From the NCBI RefSeq assembly GCF_902833225.1, contig NZ_CADFEI010000011.1, positions 216,648 to 280,647 of the forward strand: a stretch of DNA of 64,000 nucleotides, given 5' to 3'. The translations under genes were made by a program, and so were the position numbers. This document shows positions 8,833-16,979 of this stretch, one piece after another. The notes under the pieces were generated by a model that ran no database searches, was not told the origin of the DNA, and was given only the letters and a program-made list of their open reading frames with translations. Source of the stretch: Burkholderia sp. BCC1644 (GTDB taxonomy: Bacteria; Pseudomonadota; Gammaproteobacteria; Burkholderiales; Burkholderiaceae). How positions within the stretch are numbered: position 1 is the first letter of the stretch; the number at the start of each line of letters is the position of its first letter.

Positions 8833-9465
8833 TCAGGGTGTGAAGAAACGCTCGGGAAACGCGACGTCGATTTCCACGTCGTCGAGCGTCACGGTTTCGA
8901 GCGGCACGTCGTCATCGTCGGCGAAGCTGACGACCTTCAGCGGAAAGCCGTCCTCGGCGTCCAGCCACAGCCGGTAACGATGCACGCCGTCGACCACGTG
9001 CGCGGGCGCGCCGGTGACCGATACGCGCAGCGCGGTCCGGCCGCCGACGGCCTCCTCGCCTTCGGTCACCGTCGCGCCGCCCTGCTGCAGCGCATGCACG
9101 TTGCGCAGCAGTTCGCCGACGTCCGACCGGTCGACCCGGTGGCCGCTGCGGTCGCGCACGAGCGGATTGGTCGGCGACAGCGTCAGCGCGGGCGGCGCAT
9201 GCGCGCCGAACGGACGCAGCCGCACCTTGCCGTCGCCGGGGTCGTACGCGAGCACCGCGCCGTGATGCGGCGACACGAAATCCATCCGGACGAAGCCCGG
9301 TTTCAGGTAGGCGTAGCGGATTTCGGTATGTTCGCCGCCGCGCGCCGACGAGCGGATCGTCGCGCGGTACGAGTGGACGTGGTCGAAGTGCGCCTGGGCG
9401 ACGGTCACGGGGTCGGCTGTCATGCTCGCTCCTATCAGGCTCGCGGCCAGCAACGCGGCGATCAC
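8833..9465 (-). CDS. Exported LolA/RseB-like lipid-binding-fold protein (DUF1571-like)
   Basis: 210 residues from a GTG at 9465 that overlaps the preceding stop in GTGA; an ATG at 9423 would lose the hydrophobic leader (VIAALLAASLIGAS), so the GTG is preferred. The mature protein (AQAHFDHVHSYRATIRS, then GEHTEIRYAYLKPGFVRMDF) follows the pattern of LolA/RseB N-terminal domains that detect or carry lipids or lipoproteins. In an operon with an ECF sigma and anti-sigma factor, an RseB-like sensing role is attractive but unproven. Confidence 0.7.
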   Translation of the reverse strand: MIAALLAASLIGASMTADPVTVAQAHFDHVHSYRATIRSSARGGEHTEIRYAYLKPGFVRMDFVSPHHGAVLAYDPGDGKVRLRPFGAHAPPALTLSPTNPLVRDRSGHRVDRSDVGELLRNVHALQQGGATVTEGEEAVGGRTALRVSVTGAPAHVVDGVHRYRLWLDAEDGFPLKVVSFADDDDVPLETVTLDDVEIDVAFPERFFTP

Positions 9466-9878
9466 GGCGCCGCCTCGACATCGAGCACGCCTTCCATCCC
9501 GCGCTCGCGATGGCTCCTGAAAAACAGCAGCCGATGCGTGCAATAGTAGGCGAACCGGCCCGGCTGCGCCGGCGTGAAACGGAACGTCTTCGGCGTCGTG
9601 CCAAGTTCGGTATGCACCGCGATGCCGGCCTGCGGCGGCGCATCGATCTCGAAGCTGTGCGGCACGACGCCGGGCTCGGCCGACACGGTCAGTTCGACCG
9701 GCACGTGCGCACGCACGATCACATGGTTCGGCCGGAAGAAATAGCTGCCGCCGACGATGGCGACCCGCTGCACGCCGTCGGCGTCGACCGGCACGCGCAC
9801 CGGCGCCTCGCCGTCCGCCCGCGCGAGGGTCGCACCCGCCGCGAGCACCGCCAGCACGAGCACCTTCGTCGTCTTCAT
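9462..9878 (-). CDS. Secreted cupredoxin-like copper protein
   Basis: 138 residues with a signal peptide ending near residue 21 (ARA-D). The fold and ligand pattern fit a type 1 copper protein: His74 in VVPHSFEI, then Cys113 in YYCTH, His123 (or His115) and Met128 in ERGMEG. Such proteins carry electrons in the periplasm or bind copper. Its stop overlaps the GTG start of the LolA-like gene and it follows the anti-sigma gene by 26 bp, so it is part of the ECF operon. Spacing of the Cys and Met ligands is longer than in plastocyanin, so redox activity is not certain. Confidence 0.75.
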   Translation of the reverse strand: MKTTKVLVLAVLAAGATLARADGEAPVRVPVDADGVQRVAIVGGSYFFRPNHVIVRAHVPVELTVSAEPGVVPHSFEIDAPPQAGIAVHTELGTTPKTFRFTPAQPGRFAYYCTHRLLFFRSHRERGMEGVLDVEAAP

Positions 9879-9904
9879 CGCCAGCTCCCTGCGGGCGTCG
9901 CGCG

Positions 9905-10687
9905 TCAGCCCTTCCACGCGTCGGTCGAGCCGCCGAGCGCGCCGCACGCCTCGATCGCGAGCTCGCGCAGGCGCCGTTCGTCGCCGCGGCCGGACAACGC
10001 ATAGCCCATGCCGCGATCCGACCAGAAATACGTGTAGCGGCCGTCGGCCGACATCGACTGCGGTGCGAGATGCCGCGCATCGTAGGCGGTCATGTACAGC
10101 GTCACGCGGGCGCCGTCCGCGCGCTGGTACATGAACTGCGCGGCCGGCTCGTCGCCGCCGGGGAGCAACCGGCCACCCAGCAGCACGTAGCCGTATTCGT
10201 CGAGCGACGGTGCGCGCACGGGCCGCCCGACGCGCGCCGACAACCACGCGGCCAGATGCACGGGATCGCCCGCGCCGATTTCGACCGGATGGTCGCGATC
10301 GGCTGCGTACACGGCATACGCGACATCGGCTCGCGCGGCGAACGCCGGGCCGCGGCCGAATGCCATCCAGCCCGCATGCAGCGCCACGCCGATCAAGAGC
10401 CCGGCCGCCAGCCCCGCGCACGCGTACGCGAAGGCACGACGGCGCGGCGCGCGACGCTGCACGAACAGCGCGGGCGCGGCGCCCGGCAGCGGGAACAACG
10501 CTTTCAGCGCGTCGCGCTGCGCGCGGTAATGCGTGAATCGTTCGGCCTCCTCCGGATCGGACTGCAGACGCTCGAGCATCTCGCGCTGCTCGTGCCCGGA
10601 CAGCTCGCCGTCCAGCAACGCGGACAGCAGTTGCGCCGACGCGTCGTCGTCCCGCTCGTTCGAAGGCTTGTGCGGATCGTCCATCAT
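9905..10687 (-). CDS. Membrane anti-sigma factor for the adjacent ECF sigma factor
   Basis: 260 residues. The N-terminal cytoplasmic part (LLSALLDGELSGHEQREMLE) matches the anti-sigma domain that clamps sigma factors; it has no HxxxCxxC zinc motif. One membrane helix lies at about 86-106 (AFAYACAGLAAGLLIGVAL), followed by a periplasmic domain of about 150 residues that would sense the signal. The start at 10687 overlaps the sigma stop by four bases (ATGA), the classical translational coupling of a sigma/anti-sigma pair; a second ATG is at 10684. The inducing signal is unknown; the downstream cupredoxin hints at copper or envelope redox stress. Confidence 0.85.
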   Translation of the reverse strand: MMDDPHKPSNERDDDASAQLLSALLDGELSGHEQREMLERLQSDPEEAERFTHYRAQRDALKALFPLPGAAPALFVQRRAPRRRAFAYACAGLAAGLLIGVALHAGWMAFGRGPAFAARADVAYAVYAADRDHPVEIGAGDPVHLAAWLSARVGRPVRAPSLDEYGYVLLGGRLLPGGDEPAAQFMYQRADGARVTLYMTAYDARHLAPQSMSADGRYTYFWSDRGMGYALSGRGDERRLRELAIEACGALGGSTDAWKG

Positions 10688-11199
10688 GTTTTCCCGATCA
10701 CCCGTAACGCGGCCGTGCCGTGCACCGACGGCTCGTCCGACAGCAGTGCGCGCATCTGCGCGCGCGCCCGCGCGAGCCGCGACATCACGGTGCCCACCGG
10801 TACGCCGAGCACCTGCGCGGCATCGCGATAGCTCAACTCTTCAAGCGCGACCAGCAGCAGCACCTCGCGCTGTTCGACCGGCAGCCGGTACAGCGCGCGC
10901 TGCACGTCGCGCAGCACCAGCCCGCCGATCTCGCCGGCCGGCGCGGCCATCGTCTGCCACGGTGCGGTCGCGTCGTCGACCGCGATTTCGTGCCGCGCGC
11001 GCAACTGGTCGATGAAACGGTGCCGCAACAGCGTCAGCAGCCACGCGCGCAGGTTGCCGCCATCGCGCGGCGGCCGGTTCAGCGCACGCTCGAGCGTGTC
11101 CTGTACGAGATCGTCGGCCCACGCGCGGTCGCCCGTCAGCGCACGCGCATAGCGCGTGAGATGCGGCAGCCACACCAGCAGATCCGATTCGTAGCTCAT
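10684..11199 (-). CDS. ECF-family RNA polymerase sigma factor
   Basis: 171 residues, the normal length for an ECF sigma. Region 2 (DRAWADDLVQDTLERAL, residues about 24-40, and the following helix ending RFIDQLR) binds core polymerase and the -10 element. Region 4 (LPVEQREVLLLVALEELSYRDAAQVLGVPVGTVMSRLARAR, residues about 112-152) carries the helix-turn-helix for the -35 element. It is translationally coupled to the membrane anti-sigma gene. The small secreted gene at 11239-11598 lies only 39 bp upstream on the same strand. Confidence 0.93.
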   Translation of the reverse strand: MSYESDLLVWLPHLTRYARALTGDRAWADDLVQDTLERALNRPPRDGGNLRAWLLTLLRHRFIDQLRARHEIAVDDATAPWQTMAAPAGEIGGLVLRDVQRALYRLPVEQREVLLLVALEELSYRDAAQVLGVPVGTVMSRLARARAQMRALLSDEPSVHGTAALRVIGKT

Positions 11200-11238
11200 C
11201 AGGAAGCCTTGCGCATCACCGTCGCCGTCGCCGTACGG

Positions 11239-11598
11239 TCACGGGCGCGCGACGTGCCACATGCCGCCGATCCCGTCGCCGCCCGCGTCGCCGGCCTTGC
11301 GGTCCATCTTCCAGCGATACAGCGGGCGGCCGCGGTACGCCCATTGCTTCTTGCCGTCGTCGCGCGCGACGAGGCTCAGCGCGCCCGATGCCTTGTCGTA
11401 CGCATCCGCGATCGCGGGCGGCCAGTTGGCCGCGCACGCGCTGTCGCACGCGCTCTTGCCGGGCGCATCGCGATCGAACACGTACAGCGTCATGTGCGCC
11501 TCGTCGACCAGTTTCCCGTCGCCGACCTGAGGCGGTTCCGCGGCCGCCGGCCGCACGATCGCCGCGGTCAGCGCGGCGGCAAAGAGCATCCGTTTCAT
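11239..11598 (-). CDS. Small exported protein of the COG4315 secreted-repeat family
   Basis: 119 residues with a signal peptide ending near residue 20. Two copies of the family motif are visible: LTLYVFDRDAPGKSACDSAC-type (as TLYVFDRDAPGKSACDSAC, about 37-56, followed by ANWPP) and the second, WAYRGRPLYRWKMDRKAGD (about 86-104). Proteins of this family are periplasmic or lipoproteins of unknown function, often encoded beside ECF sigma factors. It appears to be the first gene of the six-gene operon and so may carry the sigma-dependent promoter. Confidence 0.8.
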   Translation of the reverse strand: MKRMLFAAALTAAIVRPAAAEPPQVGDGKLVDEAHMTLYVFDRDAPGKSACDSACAANWPPAIADAYDKASGALSLVARDDGKKQWAYRGRPLYRWKMDRKAGDAGGDGIGGMWHVARP

Positions 11599-11898
11599 TC
11601 CCGTTCTCCTTGGCAGGGCCTTGCGGCACGGCGCCGCCGGACGGGACGATCGGTTTCGTTGCGACCATTATCCCGCCGGCCGGCCGTGCCGGAACTCGGT
11701 ATGTAAACGGACGGCTGGAACCGGTTATTCCATGCTGCGCCGCAACGGCCGGCGATGGTCGTTCATGCGACGAAAGGCAACGGGAGACCCGAAAAGACAA
11801 CGCGGCATGACATCGCTGTCATGCCGCGTGGTGCGACCCGTATTGCGCGACCGTCGTGCACGGCGGCCGGAGCGGCGCCGCCGTGCGGGTCCGGCCCG
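11599..11898. other. Intergenic region between ECF operon and repeat-protein gene
   Basis: Three hundred bases without a credible gene. It holds the promoter of the minus-strand ECF operon near 11600-11750 and the terminator hairpin of the repeat-protein gene at 11800-11829. I could not pick a convincing ECF-type promoter by eye. Confidence 0.5.
11800..11829 (-). terminator. Rho-independent terminator of the repeat-protein gene
   Basis: A perfect 13-bp stem (ACGCGGCATGACA / TGTCATGCCGCGT) with a TCGC loop. On the minus strand it is followed by a T-rich run (TGTCTTTTC) and lies 70 bp after the stop of the repeat gene. Confidence 0.75.
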
Positions 11899-14064
11899 TT
11901 ACTTCGGCAGTGCGCCGGTCAGCGACTGGAGCAGCGACGTCACCGGTGCGAGCGGGTTGTTCGGCGAGCTGTTGCCGGAATGCGGCGTCACCGACAGGCC
12001 CGGCGCGGAGCCGAGCGCCGTACCCACCGACGTGCCGACCGCATTGACGACCGTCGTCGTCGAGTTGGCCCCCGTCGTCAGCAGCGAGCCGACTGCACCT
12101 GCCGTGCCGCCGGCCGCGTTCGCGCCCGAGCCGAGCAGGCTGCCGCCTGCCGCTGCCGTCGAACCGGCCGCGCCCGACAGCGCGCCGGCCGCCTGGCCGA
12201 GGGCTGCCGGACCGTTCGCGAGTGCGCCCGTCACCGAACCGAGTGCACCGGTCAGTGCGCCGGCCGGGTTGCCGCCGCCCGTCAGGCCGTTCACGAGGTT
12301 CGTGATCGGCGCGATCGGGCTGCTGCCCGCCGCGCCCGACAGCGCGCCGACGACCTGGTTCACGACGCCTTGCACCGGCGCCAGCGGGTTCGAGCCACCG
12401 AGGTTGCCGAGGGCACCCGTCACCGAGTTCAGCGCGCCCGTCAGTGCACCGGCCGGATTGCCGCTGCCGAGCGTACCGACGACCTGGTTGACGACACCCT
12501 GCACCGGCGCCAGCGGGTTCGAGCCGCCGAGGTTGCCGAGGGCGCCCGTTACCGAACCGAGTGCGCCGGTCAGCGCACCGGCCGGATTGCCGCCCGGCAG
12601 CGCGTTCTGCAGGCCGTTGACGAGGTTCGTGATCGGCGCGATCGGGCTGCCGCCGCCTGCACCCGACAGCGTGCCGACGACCTGGTTCACGACGCCTTGC
12701 ACCGGCGCCAGCGGATTTGCGCCGCTGAGCGCGCCCGTCACCGAGTTCAGCGCGTTCGTCAGCGCGCCGGCCGGATTGTCGTTGCCGAGCGTGCCCGCGA
12801 GTTGCGTAACGACGCCTTGCACCGGCGCCAGCGGGCTTCCTGCGCCGCCGATGTTGCCGAGCGAGCCCGTGATCGTGTTGACCGCGTTGCTCAGCGCACC
12901 GGCCGGGTTACCGCTGCCGACCGTACCCGTCACCTGGTTGACGATGTTCTGGATCGGGGTGATCGGGTTCGAACCGCCACCGATGCCGCCCAGTGCGCCC
13001 GTGACCGTACCGAGTGCGCCGGTCAGTGCGCCTGCCGGATTGCCGCCGCCTAGCGCTCCCGTTACTTGATTCACGACGCCTTGCACCGGCGCCAGCGGGT
13101 TTGAGCCCCCGCCGATGCCGCCCAATGCGCCCGTGACCGTGCCGAGCGCGCCGGTCAGTGCACCTGCCGGATTGCCGCTACCGAGCGCGCCTGCGACACC
13201 GTTCACGACACCTTGTACCGGCGCCAACGGGTTCGTGCCGCTGCCGAGATTGCCCAGCGCGCCCGTCACCGTGTTGACGACACCCGTCAGTGCGCCCGCC
13301 GGATCGCCGCCGCCGATCGAGCCCGTGAGCCCGTTCACGACACCTTGCACCGGAGCCAGCGGATTCGAGCCGCCACCGATGCCGCCGAGTGCACCCGTCA
13401 CCGTGCCGAGCGCGCCGGTCAATGCACCGGCCGGATTGCCGCCACCCAGTGCGCCCGTCACCTGATTCACCACACCCTGCACCGGCGCCAGCGGATTCGA
13501 ACCGCCGCCGATACCGCCCAATGCACCCGTCACCGTGCCGAGCGCGCCGGTCAGTGCGCCTGCCGGATTGCCGCCACCCAGTGCGCCCGTCACTTGATTC
13601 ACCACACCCTGCACCGGCGCCAGCGGATTCGAACCGCCGCCGATACCGCCCAATGCACCCGTCACCGTGCCGAGCGCGCCGGTCAGTGCACCGGCCGGAT
13701 TGCCGCCACCCAGCGCCCCCGTCACCTGATTCAACACACCCTGGACCGGCGCGAGCGGCTGCACCGTGCCGCCACCACCAAGTGCGCCCGTCACCGCCCC
13801 CACGGCACCCGACAGCACTTGTCCCGGATCGCCGAGCGAGGTCTGGATCGCACCCGATCCGCCCGCCGCCACCGTGACCGAACCCAGCGGCGACGTGCCC
13901 GTGGCGACCAGCCCGACCGACACACTGTTCGTCGGCGGGTTGACGATCACTTGCGGGATCGGCAGCGAATCGAGGACGCCCGCGACCGCGGAACCCGACG
14001 CCAGTACCCCGAACACCGTCGCGACAGACAGCGCCACACCCGTCAATTTAAGATTGTGTCCCAT
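11899..14064 (-). CDS. Exported low-complexity repeat protein (about eleven 44-residue repeats)
   Basis: 721 residues from ATG at 14064, chosen because GGGGA lies seven to eight bases upstream; an ATG at 14079 would add five residues. The signal peptide ends near residue 28 (AVA-G). From about residue 120 to 600 the chain is built of eleven units beginning NPAGAL or DPAGAL, with the core GTVTGALGGIGGG, NPLAPVQGVVNQV and TGALGGG. Units are 44 residues in the N-terminal part and variable (39-63) in the C-terminal part. There is no Gly-X-Y collagen pattern, although related Burkholderia proteins are often labelled collagen-like. The tail is Ser/Thr/Ala/Gly rich and ends SLTGALPK; no LPXTG, autotransporter or barrel domain is seen. 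It is probably secreted or surface exposed; function is unknown. Confidence 0.8.
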   Translation of the reverse strand: MGHNLKLTGVALSVATVFGVLASGSAVAGVLDSLPIPQVIVNPPTNSVSVGLVATGTSPLGSVTVAAGGSGAIQTSLGDPGQVLSGAVGAVTGALGGGGTVQPLAPVQGVLNQVTGALGGGNPAGALTGALGTVTGALGGIGGGSNPLAPVQGVVNQVTGALGGGNPAGALTGALGTVTGALGGIGGGSNPLAPVQGVVNQVTGALGGGNPAGALTGALGTVTGALGGIGGGSNPLAPVQGVVNGLTGSIGGGDPAGALTGVVNTVTGALGNLGSGTNPLAPVQGVVNGVAGALGSGNPAGALTGALGTVTGALGGIGGGSNPLAPVQGVVNQVTGALGGGNPAGALTGALGTVTGALGGIGGGSNPITPIQNIVNQVTGTVGSGNPAGALSNAVNTITGSLGNIGGAGSPLAPVQGVVTQLAGTLGNDNPAGALTNALNSVTGALSGANPLAPVQGVVNQVVGTLSGAGGGSPIAPITNLVNGLQNALPGGNPAGALTGALGSVTGALGNLGGSNPLAPVQGVVNQVVGTLGSGNPAGALTGALNSVTGALGNLGGSNPLAPVQGVVNQVVGALSGAAGSSPIAPITNLVNGLTGGGNPAGALTGALGSVTGALANGPAALGQAAGALSGAAGSTAAAGGSLLGSGANAAGGTAGAVGSLLTTGANSTTTVVNAVGTSVGTALGSAPGLSVTPHSGNSSPNNPLAPVTSLLQSLTGALPK
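13441..13704 (-). repeat. Two tandem 132-bp coding repeats, nearly identical
   Basis: Units 13441-13572 and 13573-13704 differ at about three positions by my reading, and flanking units are only slightly more diverged. Such DNA-level identity far exceeds what protein conservation needs and implies recent duplication or gene conversion by slippage or recombination. Confidence 0.85.
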
Positions 14065-14593
14065 CGTTATTTTCCCCATCTCGGTTGGCACTACGTTGAC
14101 AAAGCATGGGGACGGTTTGCACGAAGCGTGCCAATTCAAGAAAACGGATTGATTCGTCTGCGCATTGACGGGCAATAACGCTTTTTTAATCGATTTCAGA
14201 CGAAATTCATGCACTGCATGGGGTCGCCAGGCGTCAATTGTCTGACGAACAAGGCCGACGAAGCGCGGATGTAACGTAACGTTTGCGAGCCCCGTAGTAA
14301 CGTGTTCCGGGTACATGCCGCGTAACGCCGGAACACCCGGTCGCGATGGTGCCCTATGCCGTCATGGCTGGCTTCCCATTCCGCATTTCAGCAATATGAA
14401 AATGCATTGATAAATCGCGGATTTACTGATTTTATTTATTTCGCGATTATCTTTCTTGCCGATTACGCAGATCATTTCCGCGTCGCGTGGTTTTCGATTA
14501 TCCGGATAGCAGAATGAAATACTGTGAATGCCGCCTCGCGATCGGCGCGGATGACGCGACGCGCGACGGCGGCAGTCGCCGTCGCGCCGCCGG
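14065..14593. other. Long intergenic promoter region of the repeat-protein gene
   Basis: About 530 bp with no credible gene. The segment 14340-14520 is markedly AT-rich for this genome, while the region just before 14064 has the Shine-Dalgarno of the repeat gene. The DNA also follows the stop of the FAD oxidase gene. Its length suggests complex regulation of the repeat protein; no specific operator was identified. Confidence 0.5.
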
Positions 14594-15838
14594 TCAGCCG
14601 AAGCGCGCGGGCCGATACGGATGAGGATCGATATAGGTCGGCGCGCCCGTCATCATTTCGGCGAGCAGGCGCCCGGTCGCGGGGCCGAGCGTGAGCCCGT
14701 GGTGGCAATGACCGAACGCGAACCACAGATGGCGATGGCGCGGCGCGGGCCCGATCACCGGACGCATGTCGGGCGTGCACGGCCGCATCCCGAGCCACGG
14801 CTCGGGATCGAGCCGCTCGCCGATGCCGAACGCGTCGCGCGCCAGCGGTTCGGCGCGCGCAAGCTGCACGCCGGTCGGCGGCGCACCGCGCAGCGCGATC
14901 TCGACGCCCGTCGTGAGCCGCAGGCGGCCCCCTTCCATCGGCGCGACGACGAAACCCTCCTCGGTATCGCACACGGGCACGTTCAACGGCGTGCGCGTCG
15001 GCCGGTAATGCATGTGGTAACCACGCTTCGCGCGCAGCGGAATGCGGTAGCCGAGCGGCGCGAACACGTGATCGGACCACGGCCCGAGCGCGACCACGGC
15101 CGAACGTGCCGAAATCGGCCCGTGTTCGGACCCGACCTGCCAGCCGCCGTCCACCTGCACGAGCGTCTTTGCATCGCCGAGCGCGAACGTGCCGCCGTCG
15201 CGCTCGAACAGCCGCGCGTAGGCCTTGGTCAGCCCACCGGGGCTCGACACGGTCTTCGGGTCCTGCCAGTGGAAGGCGCCGCAGAATGCGTCGCCGATGC
15301 CGGGCTCGCGATCGCGCAGCGCGCGTGCGTCGAGCACGGCCATCCGCAGCCCGTGCGCGTCCGCCACGCGCTGCTGCGCGCGCGCTTCCGCGTCGAACAG
15401 CGCGGGCGAACGGAACGCCTCGATCCACCCGCCGTCGTGCACCAGCGGCTGTGCGTCGGTACGCGCGAGCAGCGCATCGTGCTCGACGACGCTCGCCGCG
15501 ACGAGCGGCAGCAGGTCGCGTGCGGCGGCCGCGAGCCGCTGCGGCGACGATTCGCGCCAGAACCGTGCGAGCCAGCCCGCATACGCGGGCAGCGCGCGGT
15601 AGTCCCAGTACAGATCGACCGAGCGGTTGCGCGCATAGCGCAGCAGCGTGCCAAGCCGGCGCGGAAACGCGTACGGCACGACCGACGAGCGTTCGATCAG
15701 CCCGGCATTGCCGTGGCTCGTTTCCTCGCCGGGGGCACGCCGGTCGACGAGCGCGACGCGCAGCCCGCGATCCTGCAGGTGCAGCGCCGACGACACGCCG
15801 ACGATGCCGGCCCCCAGAACGATGACGTCGAAATCCAT
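14594..15838 (-). CDS. FAD-dependent D-amino acid dehydrogenase/oxidase family protein (DadA/DauA-like)
   Basis: 414 residues. The N-terminal dinucleotide-binding motif VLGAGIVGVSSALHLQDRG (about 7-25) binds FAD; the C-terminal GHCHHGLTLGPATGR segment closes the FAD site as in DAO/DadA proteins. Length is typical of DadA-type dehydrogenases that oxidise D-amino acids to 2-oxo acids and pass electrons to the respiratory chain. It is 67 bp downstream of an amino acid binding protein gene and close to ornithine-cyclodeaminase-like and DauR-like genes, a set resembling the D-arginine dauBAR locus of Pseudomonas. Substrate is inferred, not shown; hydroxyproline oxidase is an alternative. Confidence 0.8.
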   Translation of the reverse strand: MDFDVIVLGAGIVGVSSALHLQDRGLRVALVDRRAPGEETSHGNAGLIERSSVVPYAFPRRLGTLLRYARNRSVDLYWDYRALPAYAGWLARFWRESSPQRLAAAARDLLPLVAASVVEHDALLARTDAQPLVHDGGWIEAFRSPALFDAEARAQQRVADAHGLRMAVLDARALRDREPGIGDAFCGAFHWQDPKTVSSPGGLTKAYARLFERDGGTFALGDAKTLVQVDGGWQVGSEHGPISARSAVVALGPWSDHVFAPLGYRIPLRAKRGYHMHYRPTRTPLNVPVCDTEEGFVVAPMEGGRLRLTTGVEIALRGAPPTGVQLARAEPLARDAFGIGERLDPEPWLGMRPCTPDMRPVIGPAPRHRHLWFAFGHCHHGLTLGPATGRLLAEMMTGAPTYIDPHPYRPARFG

Positions 15839-15905
15839 GGTTCCCCGCCTTGCGTCGAGATTCGATGCACCGCGCGCCGGCACCATGGCCCGCGCGCGGC
15901 GGTGC

Positions 15906-16685
15906 TTACTTCGCGATGATGTCGCGCTTGAAGTACTTCTGCGACAGCGCGCTCAGCGTGCCGTCCTTCTTCAGCGCGTCGAGCGCGCCGACGATCTTCG
16001 CCTGCAGCGCCTTGTCGTTCTTGCGCATCCCGAAGCCCGTGCCTTCGCCGAGCGTCGCCGGATCCTTCAGCGCATCGCCGACGATCTGGTAGTCGCGGCC
16101 GGCCGGCTTGTCGAGGAACCCGTCCTGCGCGGTCTGCGCTTCCTGCACGGCCGCGTCGAGCCGACCCGCGACGAGATCGGCGTAGATCTGGTCCTGATCC
16201 TGGTACGACACGACGGCCACACCCGCATTGGCCCAGTGCGCCTTCAGGAAATCCTCCTGCGACGAACCCTGCAGCACGCCGACGTGCTTGCCGCGCAGGC
16301 TCGCGACGTCGGGCCGCAGCGGCGAGCCGCGCTTCGCGACCATCACGATCGGCACCACGTAGATCGCCGGCGTGAAATCGATGCTCTGCTTGCGCTTCGC
16401 GGTGATGTTCATCGCCGAATTGATCGCGTCGAACTTGCGCGCCTGCAGCGCCGGAATCAGCCCGTCAAACGCATTCTCGACCCACACGCATTTCATGTTC
16501 AGCTTCGCGCACACCGCGTTGCCGATGTCGACGTCGAAACCCTGCAGCTGGCCGGCCGGCGTCTTGCTCTCGAACGGCGGATAGGCGGCTTCGATGCCGA
16601 AGCGCAGCGTGGTCTGTTCCGCATGGGCCGTAACGGCCGCGCACGCGAGCGCCGCAGCGGCGCAAAGGGAAAGCTTCCAGTTCAT
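15906..16685 (-). CDS. Amino acid ABC transporter periplasmic binding protein (lysine/arginine/ornithine type)
   Basis: 259 residues with a signal peptide ending near residue 22 (AHA-E). The mature start TLRFGIEAAYPPFESK, then GFDVDIGNAVCAKL and the WDGLIPAL-like stretch FDGLIPALQARKFDA are hallmarks of the HisJ/ArgT/LAO family, which binds basic amino acids. No permease or ATPase gene is beside it, so it must share a transporter encoded elsewhere. It is divergent from the ornithine-cyclodeaminase-like gene across a palindrome-rich promoter and co-directional with the FAD oxidase, so uptake and oxidation of one substrate are likely linked. Confidence 0.88.
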   Translation of the reverse strand: MNWKLSLCAAAALACAAVTAHAEQTTLRFGIEAAYPPFESKTPAGQLQGFDVDIGNAVCAKLNMKCVWVENAFDGLIPALQARKFDAINSAMNITAKRKQSIDFTPAIYVVPIVMVAKRGSPLRPDVASLRGKHVGVLQGSSQEDFLKAHWANAGVAVVSYQDQDQIYADLVAGRLDAAVQEAQTAQDGFLDKPAGRDYQIVGDALKDPATLGEGTGFGMRKNDKALQAKIVGALDALKKDGTLSALSQKYFKRDIIAK

Positions 16686-16801
16686 GACGGTCCTTCTGTT
16701 CCGGATTGAGGCGAGGAAGATCGTTCGCACGACGCCGTTGGACCGGCGCTCGATGCAGGCGGCCGCCGCCGGGCGACGTGCCGTGTCCCGCAGGCAAAAT
16801 A

Positions 16802-16824
16802 TAGACTCAAAGTCTACTATAGAC
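16802..16824. promoter_or_regulatory. Overlapping palindromes TAGACT-n3-AGTCTA and GTCTA-n3-TAGAC
   Basis: TAGACTCAAAGTCTA (16802-16816) is a perfect six-base inverted repeat with a three-base spacer. It overlaps GTCTACTATAGAC (16812-16824), a perfect five-base inverted repeat with the same spacing. The position, 117 bp before the binding protein start, fits an operator. The likely binder is a regulator of this locus, possibly the DauR-like protein; this is inference. Confidence 0.55.
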
Positions 16825-16966
16825 TATAGGGGATACGAGCGTCGTGCCTCGTCGAACGGCATCTCGATTTTGCCGATCGCGATAAACACCCTTGATTTAC
16901 CGGGATTTTTTCTTGGCAACACGGCGACAGCCAGTCTCGAAAAGAAAAATTTCCCAGATTTCGATT

Positions 16967-16979
16967 GTCTATATTAGAC
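16967..16979. promoter_or_regulatory. Palindrome GTCTA-n3-TAGAC near the cyclodeaminase-like gene
   Basis: GTCTATATTAGAC repeats the arms of the element at 16812-16824 with a different spacer, 76 bp before the ATG at 17055. Repetition of the same palindrome on both sides of a divergent promoter argues for a dedicated regulator. Confidence 0.55.

Noticed and set aside
11899..13760. Regular repeats that could suggest a CRISPR array or minisatellite
   Set aside because: The 132-bp periodicity is in frame and codes for protein repeats; there are no short palindromic repeats with unique spacers.
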